Positions 24,778 through 33,302 of a stretch of DNA of 33,302 nucleotides are shown piece by piece. The notes below the pieces were generated by a model. The model was not told the origin of the DNA and searched no databases. It saw only the letters and a program-made list of their open reading frames with translations. The position numbers and the translations under genes are program-made. This DNA is from Streptomyces cupreus. Its GTDB lineage: Bacteria; Actinomycetota; Actinomycetes; Streptomycetales; Streptomycetaceae. Position 1 is the first letter of the stretch. Every line of letters begins with the position of its first letter. The DNA lies in NCBI RefSeq assembly GCF_014257025.1, contig NZ_JACMSF010000072.1, positions 1 to 33,302 of the forward strand, read 5' to 3'.

Positions 24778-25408
24778 GGACCCCAAGGAGACCGGGCAGA
24801 CAAAGCCTGGCTTCCAGAATCCCGTGGCCGGCTTCGGCGTGACCTTCAAGGCCATGTTCAAGAAGCGGCTGACCGAGCAGTACCCGGAACAGCAGAAGAC
24901 CACCGCTCCGCGCTTCCACGGACGGCACCAGCTCAACCGCCATCCGGACGGCCTGGAGAAGTGCGTCGGCTGCGAGCTGTGCGCCTGGGCCTGCCCCGCC
25001 GACGCGATCTATGTCGAGGGCGCGGACAACACCGACGAGGAGCGCTACTCGCCGGGCGAGCGGTACGGCCGCGTCTACCAGATCAACTACGCCCGCTGCA
25101 TCCTGTGCGGCCTGTGCATCGAGGCGTGCCCCACGCGCGCGCTCACGATGACGAACGAGTTCGAGCTGGCCGACTCCAGCCGCGCCAACCTCATCTACAC
25201 CAAGGAGCAACTGCTCGCCGGTCTTGAGGACGGCATGGTGGACACACCGCACGCGATCTACCCCGGGACGGACGAACAGGACTACTACCGGGGCCTGGTG
25301 ACCGAGGCCGCGCCCGGTACGGAACGCCAGGTCGCCGTCTCCAATGGCGAACAGCATCAATTGGCAGGCCCTTCGGGCGCGGCGGAAGAAGAGGAGGTGG
25401 ACGCATGA
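24770..25408 (+). CDS. nuoI: NADH-quinone oxidoreductase subunit I
   Basis: The protein has 212 residues. It holds 4Fe-4S clusters N6a and N6b between NuoG and NuoB. Two ferredoxin motifs are complete: Cys65, Cys68, Cys71, Cys75 (CVGCELCAWACP) and Cys110, Cys113, Cys116, Cys120 (CILCGLCIEACP). ATG 24770 has the best ribosome binding site in the operon, AAGGAGG, and sits inside nuoH with an 8-bp overlap. The tail after residue 175 is hydrophilic. The stop overlaps the nuoJ start (ATGA). Confidence 0.97.
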   Translation: MAEDPKETGQTKPGFQNPVAGFGVTFKAMFKKRLTEQYPEQQKTTAPRFHGRHQLNRHPDGLEKCVGCELCAWACPADAIYVEGADNTDEERYSPGERYGRVYQINYARCILCGLCIEACPTRALTMTNEFELADSSRANLIYTKEQLLAGLEDGMVDTPHAIYPGTDEQDYYRGLVTEAAPGTERQVAVSNGEQHQLAGPSGAAEEEEVDA

Positions 25409-26247
25409 GCGCGCAGCTCGCCGCCTACTCCACCTCCACCGGCGAGGCCTTCCAGTTCTGGGTTCTCGGCACGGTCGCGGTGATCGGCGCCCTGGGCACC
25501 GTCTTCATGAAGAAGGCCGTGCACAGCGCGCTCTGCCTGGCCGGCACCATGATCGTCCTGGCGGTGTTCTACCTGGCCAACGGCGCCTACTTCCTGGGCG
25601 TCGTGCAGATCGTCGTCTACACCGGCGCGATCATGATGCTGTTCCTGTTCGTGGTGATGCTGGTCGGCGTGACCGCGGCGGACTCCCTGAAGGAGACCAT
25701 CAAGGGTCAGCGCTGGCTGGCCCTTCTCTGCGGCCTCGGCTTCGGCATCCTGCTGTTCGCCGGGATCGGCAACGCCTCCCTGACGGAGTTCAACGGCCTC
25801 GCCCAGGCGAACGCCAACGGCAATGTGGAGGGCCTCGCCGCCCTCCTGTTCACCAAGTACGTCTTCGCCTTCGAGATCACCGGCGCCCTGCTCATCACGG
25901 CCGCCGTCGGCGCCATGGTGCTCACCCACCGGGAGCGCACCGAGCGGGCCAGGACACAGCGCGAACTGGCCGAGCAGCGGGTGCGCGAGGGCAAGAACGT
26001 GCCGCCGCTCCCGGCGCCCGGCGTGTACGCCCGGCACAACGCCGTGGACATCGCGGGGCTGCTGCCCGACGGCACCCCGTCGGAGCTCACCGTCAGCAAG
26101 ACCCTGCGGGAACGCGGCCAGATCCGTGATGTGTCCACCGAGGCGCTCAACGACCTCAAGGCCCTGGAACAGCGCGCCGAGGAGCGCCTGGAGAGGACCG
26201 CGGTCGAGCCGGCGAACCTCAAGCGGGCCGAGGAGGCGTCGAAGTGA
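25405..26247 (+). CDS. nuoJ: NADH-quinone oxidoreductase subunit J
   Basis: The protein has 280 residues, compared with about 180 in E. coli. It is a membrane subunit between the quinone module and the antiporter-like subunits. Five membrane segments occupy the first 180 residues. The third, GVVQIVVYTGAIMMLFLFVVML, is the most conserved (quoted in parts as VVQIVVYTGAIMMLF), with the Tyr and Gly residues that allow its pi-bulge. The remaining 100 residues or so are a charged cytoplasmic tail (RERTERARTQRELAEQRV and following). The nuoK GTG overlaps its stop. Confidence 0.97.
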   Translation: MSAQLAAYSTSTGEAFQFWVLGTVAVIGALGTVFMKKAVHSALCLAGTMIVLAVFYLANGAYFLGVVQIVVYTGAIMMLFLFVVMLVGVTAADSLKETIKGQRWLALLCGLGFGILLFAGIGNASLTEFNGLAQANANGNVEGLAALLFTKYVFAFEITGALLITAAVGAMVLTHRERTERARTQRELAEQRVREGKNVPPLPAPGVYARHNAVDIAGLLPDGTPSELTVSKTLRERGQIRDVSTEALNDLKALEQRAEERLERTAVEPANLKRAEEASK

Positions 26248-26543
26248 ACCCGGTCAACTACATCTACCTCGCGGCCCTGTTGTTCACGATCGGCGCCACC
26301 GGCGTACTGATCAGGCGCAACGCGATCGTGGTGTTCATGTGCGTCGAGCTCATGCTCAACGCCTGCAACCTCTCGCTCGTCGCCTTCTCCCGGATGCACG
26401 GCAATCTCGACGGCCAGATCATCGCCTTCTTCACGATGGTCGTCGCCGCCGCGGAGGTCGTGGTCGGGCTCGCGATCATCGTGTCGCTGTTCCGTTCCCG
26501 CCACTCGGCCTCGGTCGACGACGCCAGCCTGATGAAGCTGTAA
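26244..26543 (+). CDS. nuoK: NADH-quinone oxidoreductase subunit K
   Basis: The protein has 99 residues and three membrane segments, the usual length. It provides two buried glutamates of the proton pathway, visible in CVELMLNACNLSLVAFSR and VVAAAEVVVGLAIIVSLFR. The GTG start overlaps the nuoJ stop (GTGA). A 14-base gap separates it from nuoL. Confidence 0.98.
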   Translation: MNPVNYIYLAALLFTIGATGVLIRRNAIVVFMCVELMLNACNLSLVAFSRMHGNLDGQIIAFFTMVVAAAEVVVGLAIIVSLFRSRHSASVDDASLMKL

Positions 26544-26557
26544 GGGGTCGCTGAATC

Positions 26558-28471
26558 GTGGAGAACCTGATTGCGCTGCTCATCGCGGCGCCCCTGCTCG
26601 GAGCGGCCGTCCTGCTGTGCGGTGGCCGGCGCCTGGACGCCGTCGGCCACTGGATCGGTACGGTGCTCGCGGCCGTGTCGTTCGTGTTCGGCGCGATCCT
26701 CTTCGTCGACCTGCTCGGCAAGGACGCCGAACACCGGACGCTGACGCAGCATCTGTTCAGCTGGATCCCGGTGGAGGGCTTCCAGGCGGACGTCGCCTTC
26801 CGCCTCGACCAGCTGTCGATGACGTTCGTCCTGCTGATCACCGGCGTCGGCTCGCTGATCCATCTGTACTCGGTCGGGTACATGGAGCACGACGAGCGCC
26901 GCCGCCGTTTCTTCGGCTATCTGAACCTGTTCCTCGCGGCGATGCTGCTGCTCGTCCTCGCCGACAACTACCTCCTGCTGTACGTCGGCTGGGAGGGCGT
27001 CGGTCTCGCCTCCTACCTGCTGATCGGCTTCTGGCAGCACAAGCCCAGCGCCGCGACGGCCGCGAAGAAGGCGTTCCTGGTCAACCGCGTCGGCGACATG
27101 GGTCTGTCGATCGCGATCATGATCATGTTCACCACCTTCGGGACCTTCGCCTTCGGCCCGCTCCTCGGCACCCACGAGGAGCCCGGACTGGTCGGCGAGA
27201 CCTCCGAGGGCACGCTCACCGCCATCGGCCTGATGCTGCTGCTCGCCGCCTGCGGCAAGTCCGCACAGGTACCGCTTCAGTCCTGGCTCGGGGACGCGAT
27301 GGAGGGCCCGACCCCGGTCTCGGCCCTGATCCACGCGGCGACGATGGTGACCGCGGGTGTCTACCTGATCGTCCGCTCCGGCGCGATCTTCAACGCCGCC
27401 CCCGACGCGCAGTTGCTCGTCACCATCGTCGGCGCCGTCACGCTCCTGTTCGGTGCGATCGTCGGTTGCGCGAAGGACGACATCAAGAAGGCGCTGGCCG
27501 GCTCGACCATGTCGCAGATCGGCTACATGGTCCTCGCCGCGGGCCTCGGCCCGATCGGCTACGTCTTCGCGATCATGCACCTGGTGACCCACGGCTTCTT
27601 CAAGGCCGGGCTCTTCCTCGGCGCCGGTTCGGTCATGCACGGCATGAACGACGAGGTCGACATGAGGAAGTACGGCGGCCTCAGGAAGTACATGCCGGTC
27701 ACCTTCATCACCTTCGGCCTCGGCTATCTCGCCATCATCGGCTTCCCGGGCCTGTCCGGCTTCTTCTCCAAGGACAAGATCATCGAGGCGGCGTTCGCCA
27801 AGGGCGGCACCGAGGGCTGGATCCTCGGCGGCTGCGCCCTGCTGGGCGCGGCGATCACGGCGTACTACATGACGCGCGTGATGGTGCTGACGTTCTTCGG
27901 TGAGAAGCGCTGGCAGCCCGACGAGCACGGCCACGAACCGCATCCGCACGAGTCGCCCAGCTCCATGACGATCCCGATGATCCTGCTGGCCTTCGGATCG
28001 GTCTTCGCGGGCGGCCTGTTCAGCGTCGGCGACCGCTTCCTGCACTGGCTGGAGCCCATCACCGGCCACGACCACGGCGACGCCCCGATCAGCGCGGCCA
28101 CGGTCACGGCGTCCACGGTGGCCGTGATGGTCATCGGCGTCACCGCCGCGTACCTCCAGTACGGCCGCCGCCCGGTGCCGGTCGTCGCCCCGCGCGGGTC
28201 GCTGCTCACCCGGGCCGCCCGGCGCGATCTGCTCCAGGACGACTTCAACCACGTCGTCCTCGTCCGCGGCGGCGAGCACCTCACGCGCTCCCTGGTGTAC
28301 ATCGACCACACCCTGGTCGACGGCGTCGTCAACGGCACGGCGGCCTCGGTCGGCGGCCTCTCCGGACGGCTGCGCAAGCTCCAGAACGGCTTCGCACGGT
28401 CGTACGCGGTCTCGATGTTCGGCGGTGCGGCACTCCTCGTCGCCGCGACCCTGCTGATGAGGGCGGTCTGA
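26558..28471 (+). CDS. nuoL: NADH-quinone oxidoreductase subunit L
   Basis: The protein has 637 residues. It is the distal antiporter-like proton pump with a long lateral helix at the C terminus. Conserved marks are YVGWEGVGLASYLLIGFW (buried Glu), WLGDAMEGPTPVSALIHAA and TMVTAGVYLIVRSG, CAKDDIKKALAGSTMSQIGYM, and HLVTHGFFKAGLFLGAGSV with the channel His and Lys. A His-rich linker (HGHEPHPHESPSS) precedes the C-terminal helices. The GTG start has AAGGGG about 10 bases upstream, and the stop is 5 bases from nuoM. Confidence 0.98.
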   Translation: MENLIALLIAAPLLGAAVLLCGGRRLDAVGHWIGTVLAAVSFVFGAILFVDLLGKDAEHRTLTQHLFSWIPVEGFQADVAFRLDQLSMTFVLLITGVGSLIHLYSVGYMEHDERRRRFFGYLNLFLAAMLLLVLADNYLLLYVGWEGVGLASYLLIGFWQHKPSAATAAKKAFLVNRVGDMGLSIAIMIMFTTFGTFAFGPLLGTHEEPGLVGETSEGTLTAIGLMLLLAACGKSAQVPLQSWLGDAMEGPTPVSALIHAATMVTAGVYLIVRSGAIFNAAPDAQLLVTIVGAVTLLFGAIVGCAKDDIKKALAGSTMSQIGYMVLAAGLGPIGYVFAIMHLVTHGFFKAGLFLGAGSVMHGMNDEVDMRKYGGLRKYMPVTFITFGLGYLAIIGFPGLSGFFSKDKIIEAAFAKGGTEGWILGGCALLGAAITAYYMTRVMVLTFFGEKRWQPDEHGHEPHPHESPSSMTIPMILLAFGSVFAGGLFSVGDRFLHWLEPITGHDHGDAPISAATVTASTVAVMVIGVTAAYLQYGRRPVPVVAPRGSLLTRAARRDLLQDDFNHVVLVRGGEHLTRSLVYIDHTLVDGVVNGTAASVGGLSGRLRKLQNGFARSYAVSMFGGAALLVAATLLMRAV

Positions 28472-28476
28472 TACCG

Positions 28477-30048
28477 ATGTCCTTTCCCCTGCTGACAGCG
28501 ACGGCGGTGCTCCCCGCGATCGGGGCGGTCGCCACGGCCGCCGTACCGGCCGCGCGGCGCACTGCCGCCAAGTGGCTGGCGCTGCTCTTCTCGCTCGCCA
28601 CGCTCGCGTTCGCCGTCGCGATCCTGGTCCGCTTCGACCCGGACGGCGACCGCTACCAGCTCACCGAATCCCACTCCTGGATCAAGGAGTTCGGGGTCCG
28701 CTACGACCTGGGCGTGGACGGCATCGCGGTGGCCCTGATCGCGCTGACCGCCGTACTGATCCCGTTCATCATCCTCGCGGGCTGGCACGACGCCGACCCG
28801 CTGGAGACCGGCAGCAAGCGCTGGCGGCCCACCCAGGGCTTCTTCGCCCTGATCCTGGCCGTCGAGGCGATGGTGATCCTCTCCTTCGAGGCCACCGACG
28901 TCTTCCTCTTCTACATCTTCTTCGAGGCCATGCTCATCCCGATGTACTTCCTCATCGGAGGCTTCGGGGACCGTGCCCACGAGCACGGCGAGGAGGTGGC
29001 GTCCACCCAGCGCTCGTACGCCGCGGTGAAGTTCCTTCTCTACAACCTGGTCGGCGGTCTGATCATGCTGGCCGCGGTGATCGGCCTCTACGTGGTCGCC
29101 GGGAGCTTCTCGCTCCCCGAGATCGCCGAGGCTCGCGCCAACGGCTCGCTGGACATGGTGACCAGCACCGAACGGTGGCTGTTCCTGGGCTTCTTCTTCG
29201 CCTTCGCGGTGAAGGCCCCCCTGTGGCCGCTGCACACCTGGCTGCCCAACGCCATGGGTGAGGCCACCGCCCCGGTCGCCGTGCTGATCACGGCGGTCGT
29301 CGACAAGGTCGGCACCTTCGCGATGCTCCGCTTCTGCCTCGGCCTGTTCCCGGAGGCCTCGAAGTGGGCGACGCCCGCCGTCCTCGTCCTGGCGCTGATC
29401 AGCATCATCTACGGCGCGCTGCTCGCCGTCGGCCAGCGGGACATCAAGCGGCTGGTGGCCTACGCGTCGATCTCGCACTTCGGCTTCATCATCATGGGCA
29501 TCTTCGCGATGACCAGCCAGGGCCAGTCGGGCGCGACGCTGTACATGGTCAACCACGGGATCTCGACAGCCGCCTTGATGCTGGTGGCCGGCTTCCTGAT
29601 CTCGCGGCGCGGCTCGCGGCTCATCGCCGACTACGGCGGAGTGCAGAAGGTGGCCCCGGTGCTCGCCGGCACCTTCCTGATCGGCGGTCTGGCGACGCTG
29701 TCGCTGCCCGGACTCGCGCCGTTCGTCAGTGAGTTCCTGGTCCTGGTCGGCACATACGCGAGTTATCCGGTGGTCGGCATCATCGCCACCTTCGGCATTG
29801 TGCTCGCCGCGCTCTACACCCTCGTCCTGTACCAGCGGACGATGACGGGCCCGGTGAAGCCCGAGGTCTCCGCGATGCCCGACCTGAGGGTGCGGGAACT
29901 CGCCGTCGTGGCGCCGCTGGTCGTACTGCTGATCTTCCTGGGCGTCTATCCGAAGCCCGTCACGGACATCGTCAACCCGGCGGTCGAGCAGACCATGTCC
30001 GACGTACAGAAGAAGGACCCCCAGCCCGAGGTGGAGGCGGCCAAGTGA
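28477..30048 (+). CDS. nuoM: NADH-quinone oxidoreductase subunit M
   Basis: The protein has 523 residues. It is the second antiporter-like proton pump. Conserved marks are FYIFFEAMLIPMYFLIGGF (buried Glu), WPLHTWLPNAMGEATAPVAV, ITAVVDKVGTFAMLRF (channel Lys) and GQRDIKRLVAYASISHFGF. A charged C-terminal tail follows the last membrane segment. The ATG start is 5 bases after the nuoL stop. The stop overlaps the nuoN GTG (GTGA). Confidence 0.98.
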   Translation: MSFPLLTATAVLPAIGAVATAAVPAARRTAAKWLALLFSLATLAFAVAILVRFDPDGDRYQLTESHSWIKEFGVRYDLGVDGIAVALIALTAVLIPFIILAGWHDADPLETGSKRWRPTQGFFALILAVEAMVILSFEATDVFLFYIFFEAMLIPMYFLIGGFGDRAHEHGEEVASTQRSYAAVKFLLYNLVGGLIMLAAVIGLYVVAGSFSLPEIAEARANGSLDMVTSTERWLFLGFFFAFAVKAPLWPLHTWLPNAMGEATAPVAVLITAVVDKVGTFAMLRFCLGLFPEASKWATPAVLVLALISIIYGALLAVGQRDIKRLVAYASISHFGFIIMGIFAMTSQGQSGATLYMVNHGISTAALMLVAGFLISRRGSRLIADYGGVQKVAPVLAGTFLIGGLATLSLPGLAPFVSEFLVLVGTYASYPVVGIIATFGIVLAALYTLVLYQRTMTGPVKPEVSAMPDLRVRELAVVAPLVVLLIFLGVYPKPVTDIVNPAVEQTMSDVQKKDPQPEVEAAK

Positions 30049-31694
30049 GCGCATCAGCCGTCCACAGCCTGTGGACAACCGCGGCCGATCCGATCTCGAA
30101 GATCGACGCGCCGAAGATCGAATACGGACAATTGTCGCCCACGCTGATCGTCGTCGGCGCGGCGGTCGTGGGCGTGCTGATCGAGGCGATCGTCCCGCGC
30201 AAGTCCCGTTACTACGCTCAGGTGTTCGTCTCCGCCGTCGCGCTGACCGCCGCGTTCGCCGCGGTGGTCGCGCTCGCGGCCGACGGATACGGCACCACGA
30301 AGGCGGGCATCGCGGCGATGGGCGCCATCGCCGTCGACGGCCCGGCGCTCTTCCTGCAGGGCACGATCCTGCTGGCCGGACTGGTCGGCCTGTTCACGTT
30401 CGCCGAACGGCGGCTGGACCCGGCGGCGCACGGCAACCGGGTCGACTCCTTCGCCGCACAGGCCGCGTCCGTGCCGGGCAGCGAGAGCGAAAAGGCCGCG
30501 GTAAAGGCCGGGTTCACCACCACCGAGGTGTTCCCGCTGCTGCTCTTCGCGGTCGCGGGCATGCTGGTCTTCCCGGCGGCCAACGACCTGCTGACGCTGT
30601 TCATCGCGCTGGAGGTCTTCTCCCTCCCGCTGTACCTGATGTGCGCCCTGGCCCGCCGCAAGCGGCTGATGTCGCAGGAAGCGGCGGTGAAGTACTTCCT
30701 GCTCGGCGCGTTCGCCTCCGCGTTCACCCTGTTCGGCATCGCGCTGCTGTACGGCTACGCGGGCTCGGTGTCGTACGCGACGATCGCGCAGGTCGTCGAC
30801 GGCACCCTCACCACCGTCGACCCGGCCCTCGCGAACACCATGGGCAACGACGCGCTGCTGCTGATCGGCATGGGGATGCTGGTCATGGGCCTGCTGTTCA
30901 AGGTCGGCGCCGTGCCCTTCCACATGTGGACGCCGGACGTGTACCAGGGCGCGCCGACCCCGGTGACCGGCTTCATGGCGGCGGCGACCAAGGTGGCGGC
31001 GTTCGGCGCGCTGCTGCGGGTCCTGTACGTGGTGCTGCCCGGCCTGCGCTGGGACTGGCGGCCGGTCATGTGGGCCGTCGCGATCATCACCATGCTGGGC
31101 GGCGCCATCGTCGCGATCACACAGACCGACATCAAGCGGCTGCTGGCGTACTCGTCGATCGCACACGCGGGCTTCATCCTCGCCGGTGTCATCGCGACCA
31201 CGCCGGACGGTGTGTCGTCCGTCCTCTTCTACCTGGCCGCCTACTCGTTCGTGACGATCGGTGCGTTCGCGGTGGTCACGCTGGTCCGGGACGCGGGCGG
31301 CGAGGCCACGCACCTGTCCAAGTGGGCGGGGCTCGGCCGACGTTCGCCGCTGGTGGCGGCCGTGTTCGCGGTGTTCCTGCTGGCGTTCGCGGGCATTCCG
31401 CTGACCTCCGGGTTCGCCGGGAAGTTCGCGGTGTTCAAGGCGGCGGCGGAGGGCGGGGCGGCCCCGCTGGTGGTGGTCGGTGTGATCTCGTCGGCGATCG
31501 CGGCGTTCTTCTACATCCGCGTCATCGTGCTGATGTTCTTCAGCGAGCCGCGGCCCGAGGGCCCGACGGTCGCCGTGCCGTCGCCGCTGACGATGACGGC
31601 GATCGGGGTCGGCGTGGCGGTCACGCTGGTGCTCGGTGTGGCGCCGCAGTACTTCCTGGACCTGGCGAGCGATGCCGGGGTGTTCGTGCGCTGA
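30045..31694 (+). CDS. nuoN: NADH-quinone oxidoreductase subunit N
   Basis: The protein has 549 residues. It is the third antiporter-like proton pump and the last gene of the operon. Conserved marks are FIALEVFSLPLYLMCALAR (buried Glu), VGAVPFHMWTPDVYQGAPTP, VTGFMAAATKVAAFGALLR (channel Lys) and TQTDIKRLLAYSSIAHAGF. Its early codons contain an exact match to the streptomycete DnaA box (30070-30078, reverse strand) inside the imperfect-spaced palindrome TCCACAG-C-CTGTGGA. The gene is followed within 21 bp by a strong hairpin. Confidence 0.98.
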   Translation: MSASAVHSLWTTAADPISKIDAPKIEYGQLSPTLIVVGAAVVGVLIEAIVPRKSRYYAQVFVSAVALTAAFAAVVALAADGYGTTKAGIAAMGAIAVDGPALFLQGTILLAGLVGLFTFAERRLDPAAHGNRVDSFAAQAASVPGSESEKAAVKAGFTTTEVFPLLLFAVAGMLVFPAANDLLTLFIALEVFSLPLYLMCALARRKRLMSQEAAVKYFLLGAFASAFTLFGIALLYGYAGSVSYATIAQVVDGTLTTVDPALANTMGNDALLLIGMGMLVMGLLFKVGAVPFHMWTPDVYQGAPTPVTGFMAAATKVAAFGALLRVLYVVLPGLRWDWRPVMWAVAIITMLGGAIVAITQTDIKRLLAYSSIAHAGFILAGVIATTPDGVSSVLFYLAAYSFVTIGAFAVVTLVRDAGGEATHLSKWAGLGRRSPLVAAVFAVFLLAFAGIPLTSGFAGKFAVFKAAAEGGAAPLVVVGVISSAIAAFFYIRVIVLMFFSEPRPEGPTVAVPSPLTMTAIGVGVAVTLVLGVAPQYFLDLASDAGVFVR

Positions 31695-31714
31695 CCCGCA
31701 CGGCCGGTACGGAG

Positions 31715-31745
31715 GGCCCCGGATCCCGAGGTGGGAGCCGGGGCC
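31715..31745 (+). terminator. Terminator of the nuo operon
   Basis: GGCCCCGG (31715-31722) pairs with CCGGGGCC (31738-31745). After a single A-G mismatch, TCCC (31724-31727) pairs with GGGA (31733-31736), leaving the loop GAGGT. The 12 paired bases make this the strongest hairpin I noticed. It begins 21 bp after the nuoN stop. Confidence 0.85.
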
Positions 31746-31815
31746 TTCGTCCGCGCCGGGTCAGGCGTTGGCCCTCGTCGAACGCCGGCCGAACAGCTTC
31801 GGTGTGGCCCGGCCC

Positions 31816-31841
31816 GTGCCATGTGACAGGTGCCATTTGAC
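31816..31841 (+). repeat. 12-bp direct repeat upstream of recQ
   Basis: GTGCCATGTGAC (31816-31827) and GTGCCATTTGAC (31830-31841) differ at one base and start 14 bp apart. They lie about 45-70 bp before the proposed recQ -35 region. They may be a tandem operator or a relic of local duplication. Confidence 0.6.
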
Positions 31842-31868
31842 TGACTACCGAACGTTACCGAGGCAACC

Positions 31869-31877
31869 TGTGGATAA
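31869..31877 (-). promoter_or_regulatory. DnaA-box match
   Basis: TGTGGATAA reads TTATCCACA on the other strand, the exact E. coli DnaA-box consensus and one base from the streptomycete TTGTCCACA form. It lies 9 bp upstream of the recQ damage promoter motif. DnaA could modulate recQ, but a single box is weak evidence. Confidence 0.35.
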
Positions 31878-31885
31878 CTCCGGCG

Positions 31886-31908
31886 CTGTCGGTGCGGACG
31901 CCTATCGT
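31886..31908 (+). promoter_or_regulatory. RecA-independent DNA-damage promoter (PafBC type) of recQ
   Basis: CTGTCGGTG at 31886-31894, exactly 8 bases, then TATCGT at 31903-31908 match the consensus TTGTCRGTG-N8-TANNNT at every defined position except the first. In mycobacteria this motif drives the LexA-independent damage regulon through PafBC. RNA would start near 31915, 34 bases before the recQ ATG. Confidence 0.65.
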
Positions 31909-31948
31909 GGACGCAGTGGTCGAGGAGCGACGTACGGGGGGCACGACG

Positions 31949-33302
<1,354 letters not shown>

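Noticed and set aside
31853..31868. GTTACCGAGGCAACC as a GlnR or MtrA site before recQ
   Set aside because: Only one half fits either consensus; the second half is too poor to support a call.

Overview
The window looks like chromosomal core DNA of a Streptomyces or a close relative. It is very G+C-rich with strong third-position GC bias, uses many GTG starts, and places genes end to end with ATGA/GTGA overlaps. It carries a complete 14-gene actinobacterial nuo operon flanked by futalosine-pathway menaquinone genes and recQ, an order that resembles the S. coelicolor SCO455x-SCO457x neighbourhood as I remember it. I see no tRNA, rRNA, CRISPR array, insertion sequence or prophage.

Left part (1-6477), envelope and secretion genes. 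A C-terminal fragment of an unknown gene, with an apparent one-base frameshift, enters from the edge. It converges on a leftward pair encoding a lipoprotein and a Sec-exported protein. Divergent from that pair is a small zinc-ribbon protein. A 980-residue membrane protein (LysM plus a SARP/BTAD-like C terminus) follows, translationally coupled to a type IV prepilin peptidase.

Middle (6551-14970), mainly quinone metabolism with assorted housekeeping genes. MqnC (cyclic dehypoxanthinyl futalosine synthase) abuts a shrunken amidohydrolase-like protein. MenG methyltransferase follows, then a leftward orphan PASTA protein and a leftward GNAT acetyltransferase, then a geranylgeranyl-reductase-family flavoprotein that may saturate the menaquinone tail. 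After these come a leftward peptide deformylase, a Tat-exported FAD oxidoreductase carrying a rare TTA codon, and a leftward secreted NlpC/P60 hydrolase.

Right part (14971-31694). A 748-bp divergent intergenic region holds a dense set of operator-like repeats, including a strong Rex-type site. It is followed by nuoA-nuoN, about 16 kb of tightly coupled genes for proton-pumping NADH:menaquinone oxidoreductase, ending at a long hairpin terminator. MqnC, MenG and the reductase would make or finish the quinone that this complex reduces, so the window is largely one respiratory neighbourhood.

Right edge (31695-33302). recQ begins and runs off the end. Its promoter matches the RecA-independent DNA-damage promoter consensus (PafBC type). 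A DnaA-box match and a 12-bp direct repeat lie just upstream.

I did not find a wholly new multi-gene system. The most promising unexplained items are the GATCAC repeat array upstream of nuoA, the degenerate deaminase-like partner of mqnC, the TTA-containing Tat flavoprotein, the possible promoter inside nuoH, and the recQ promoter region.
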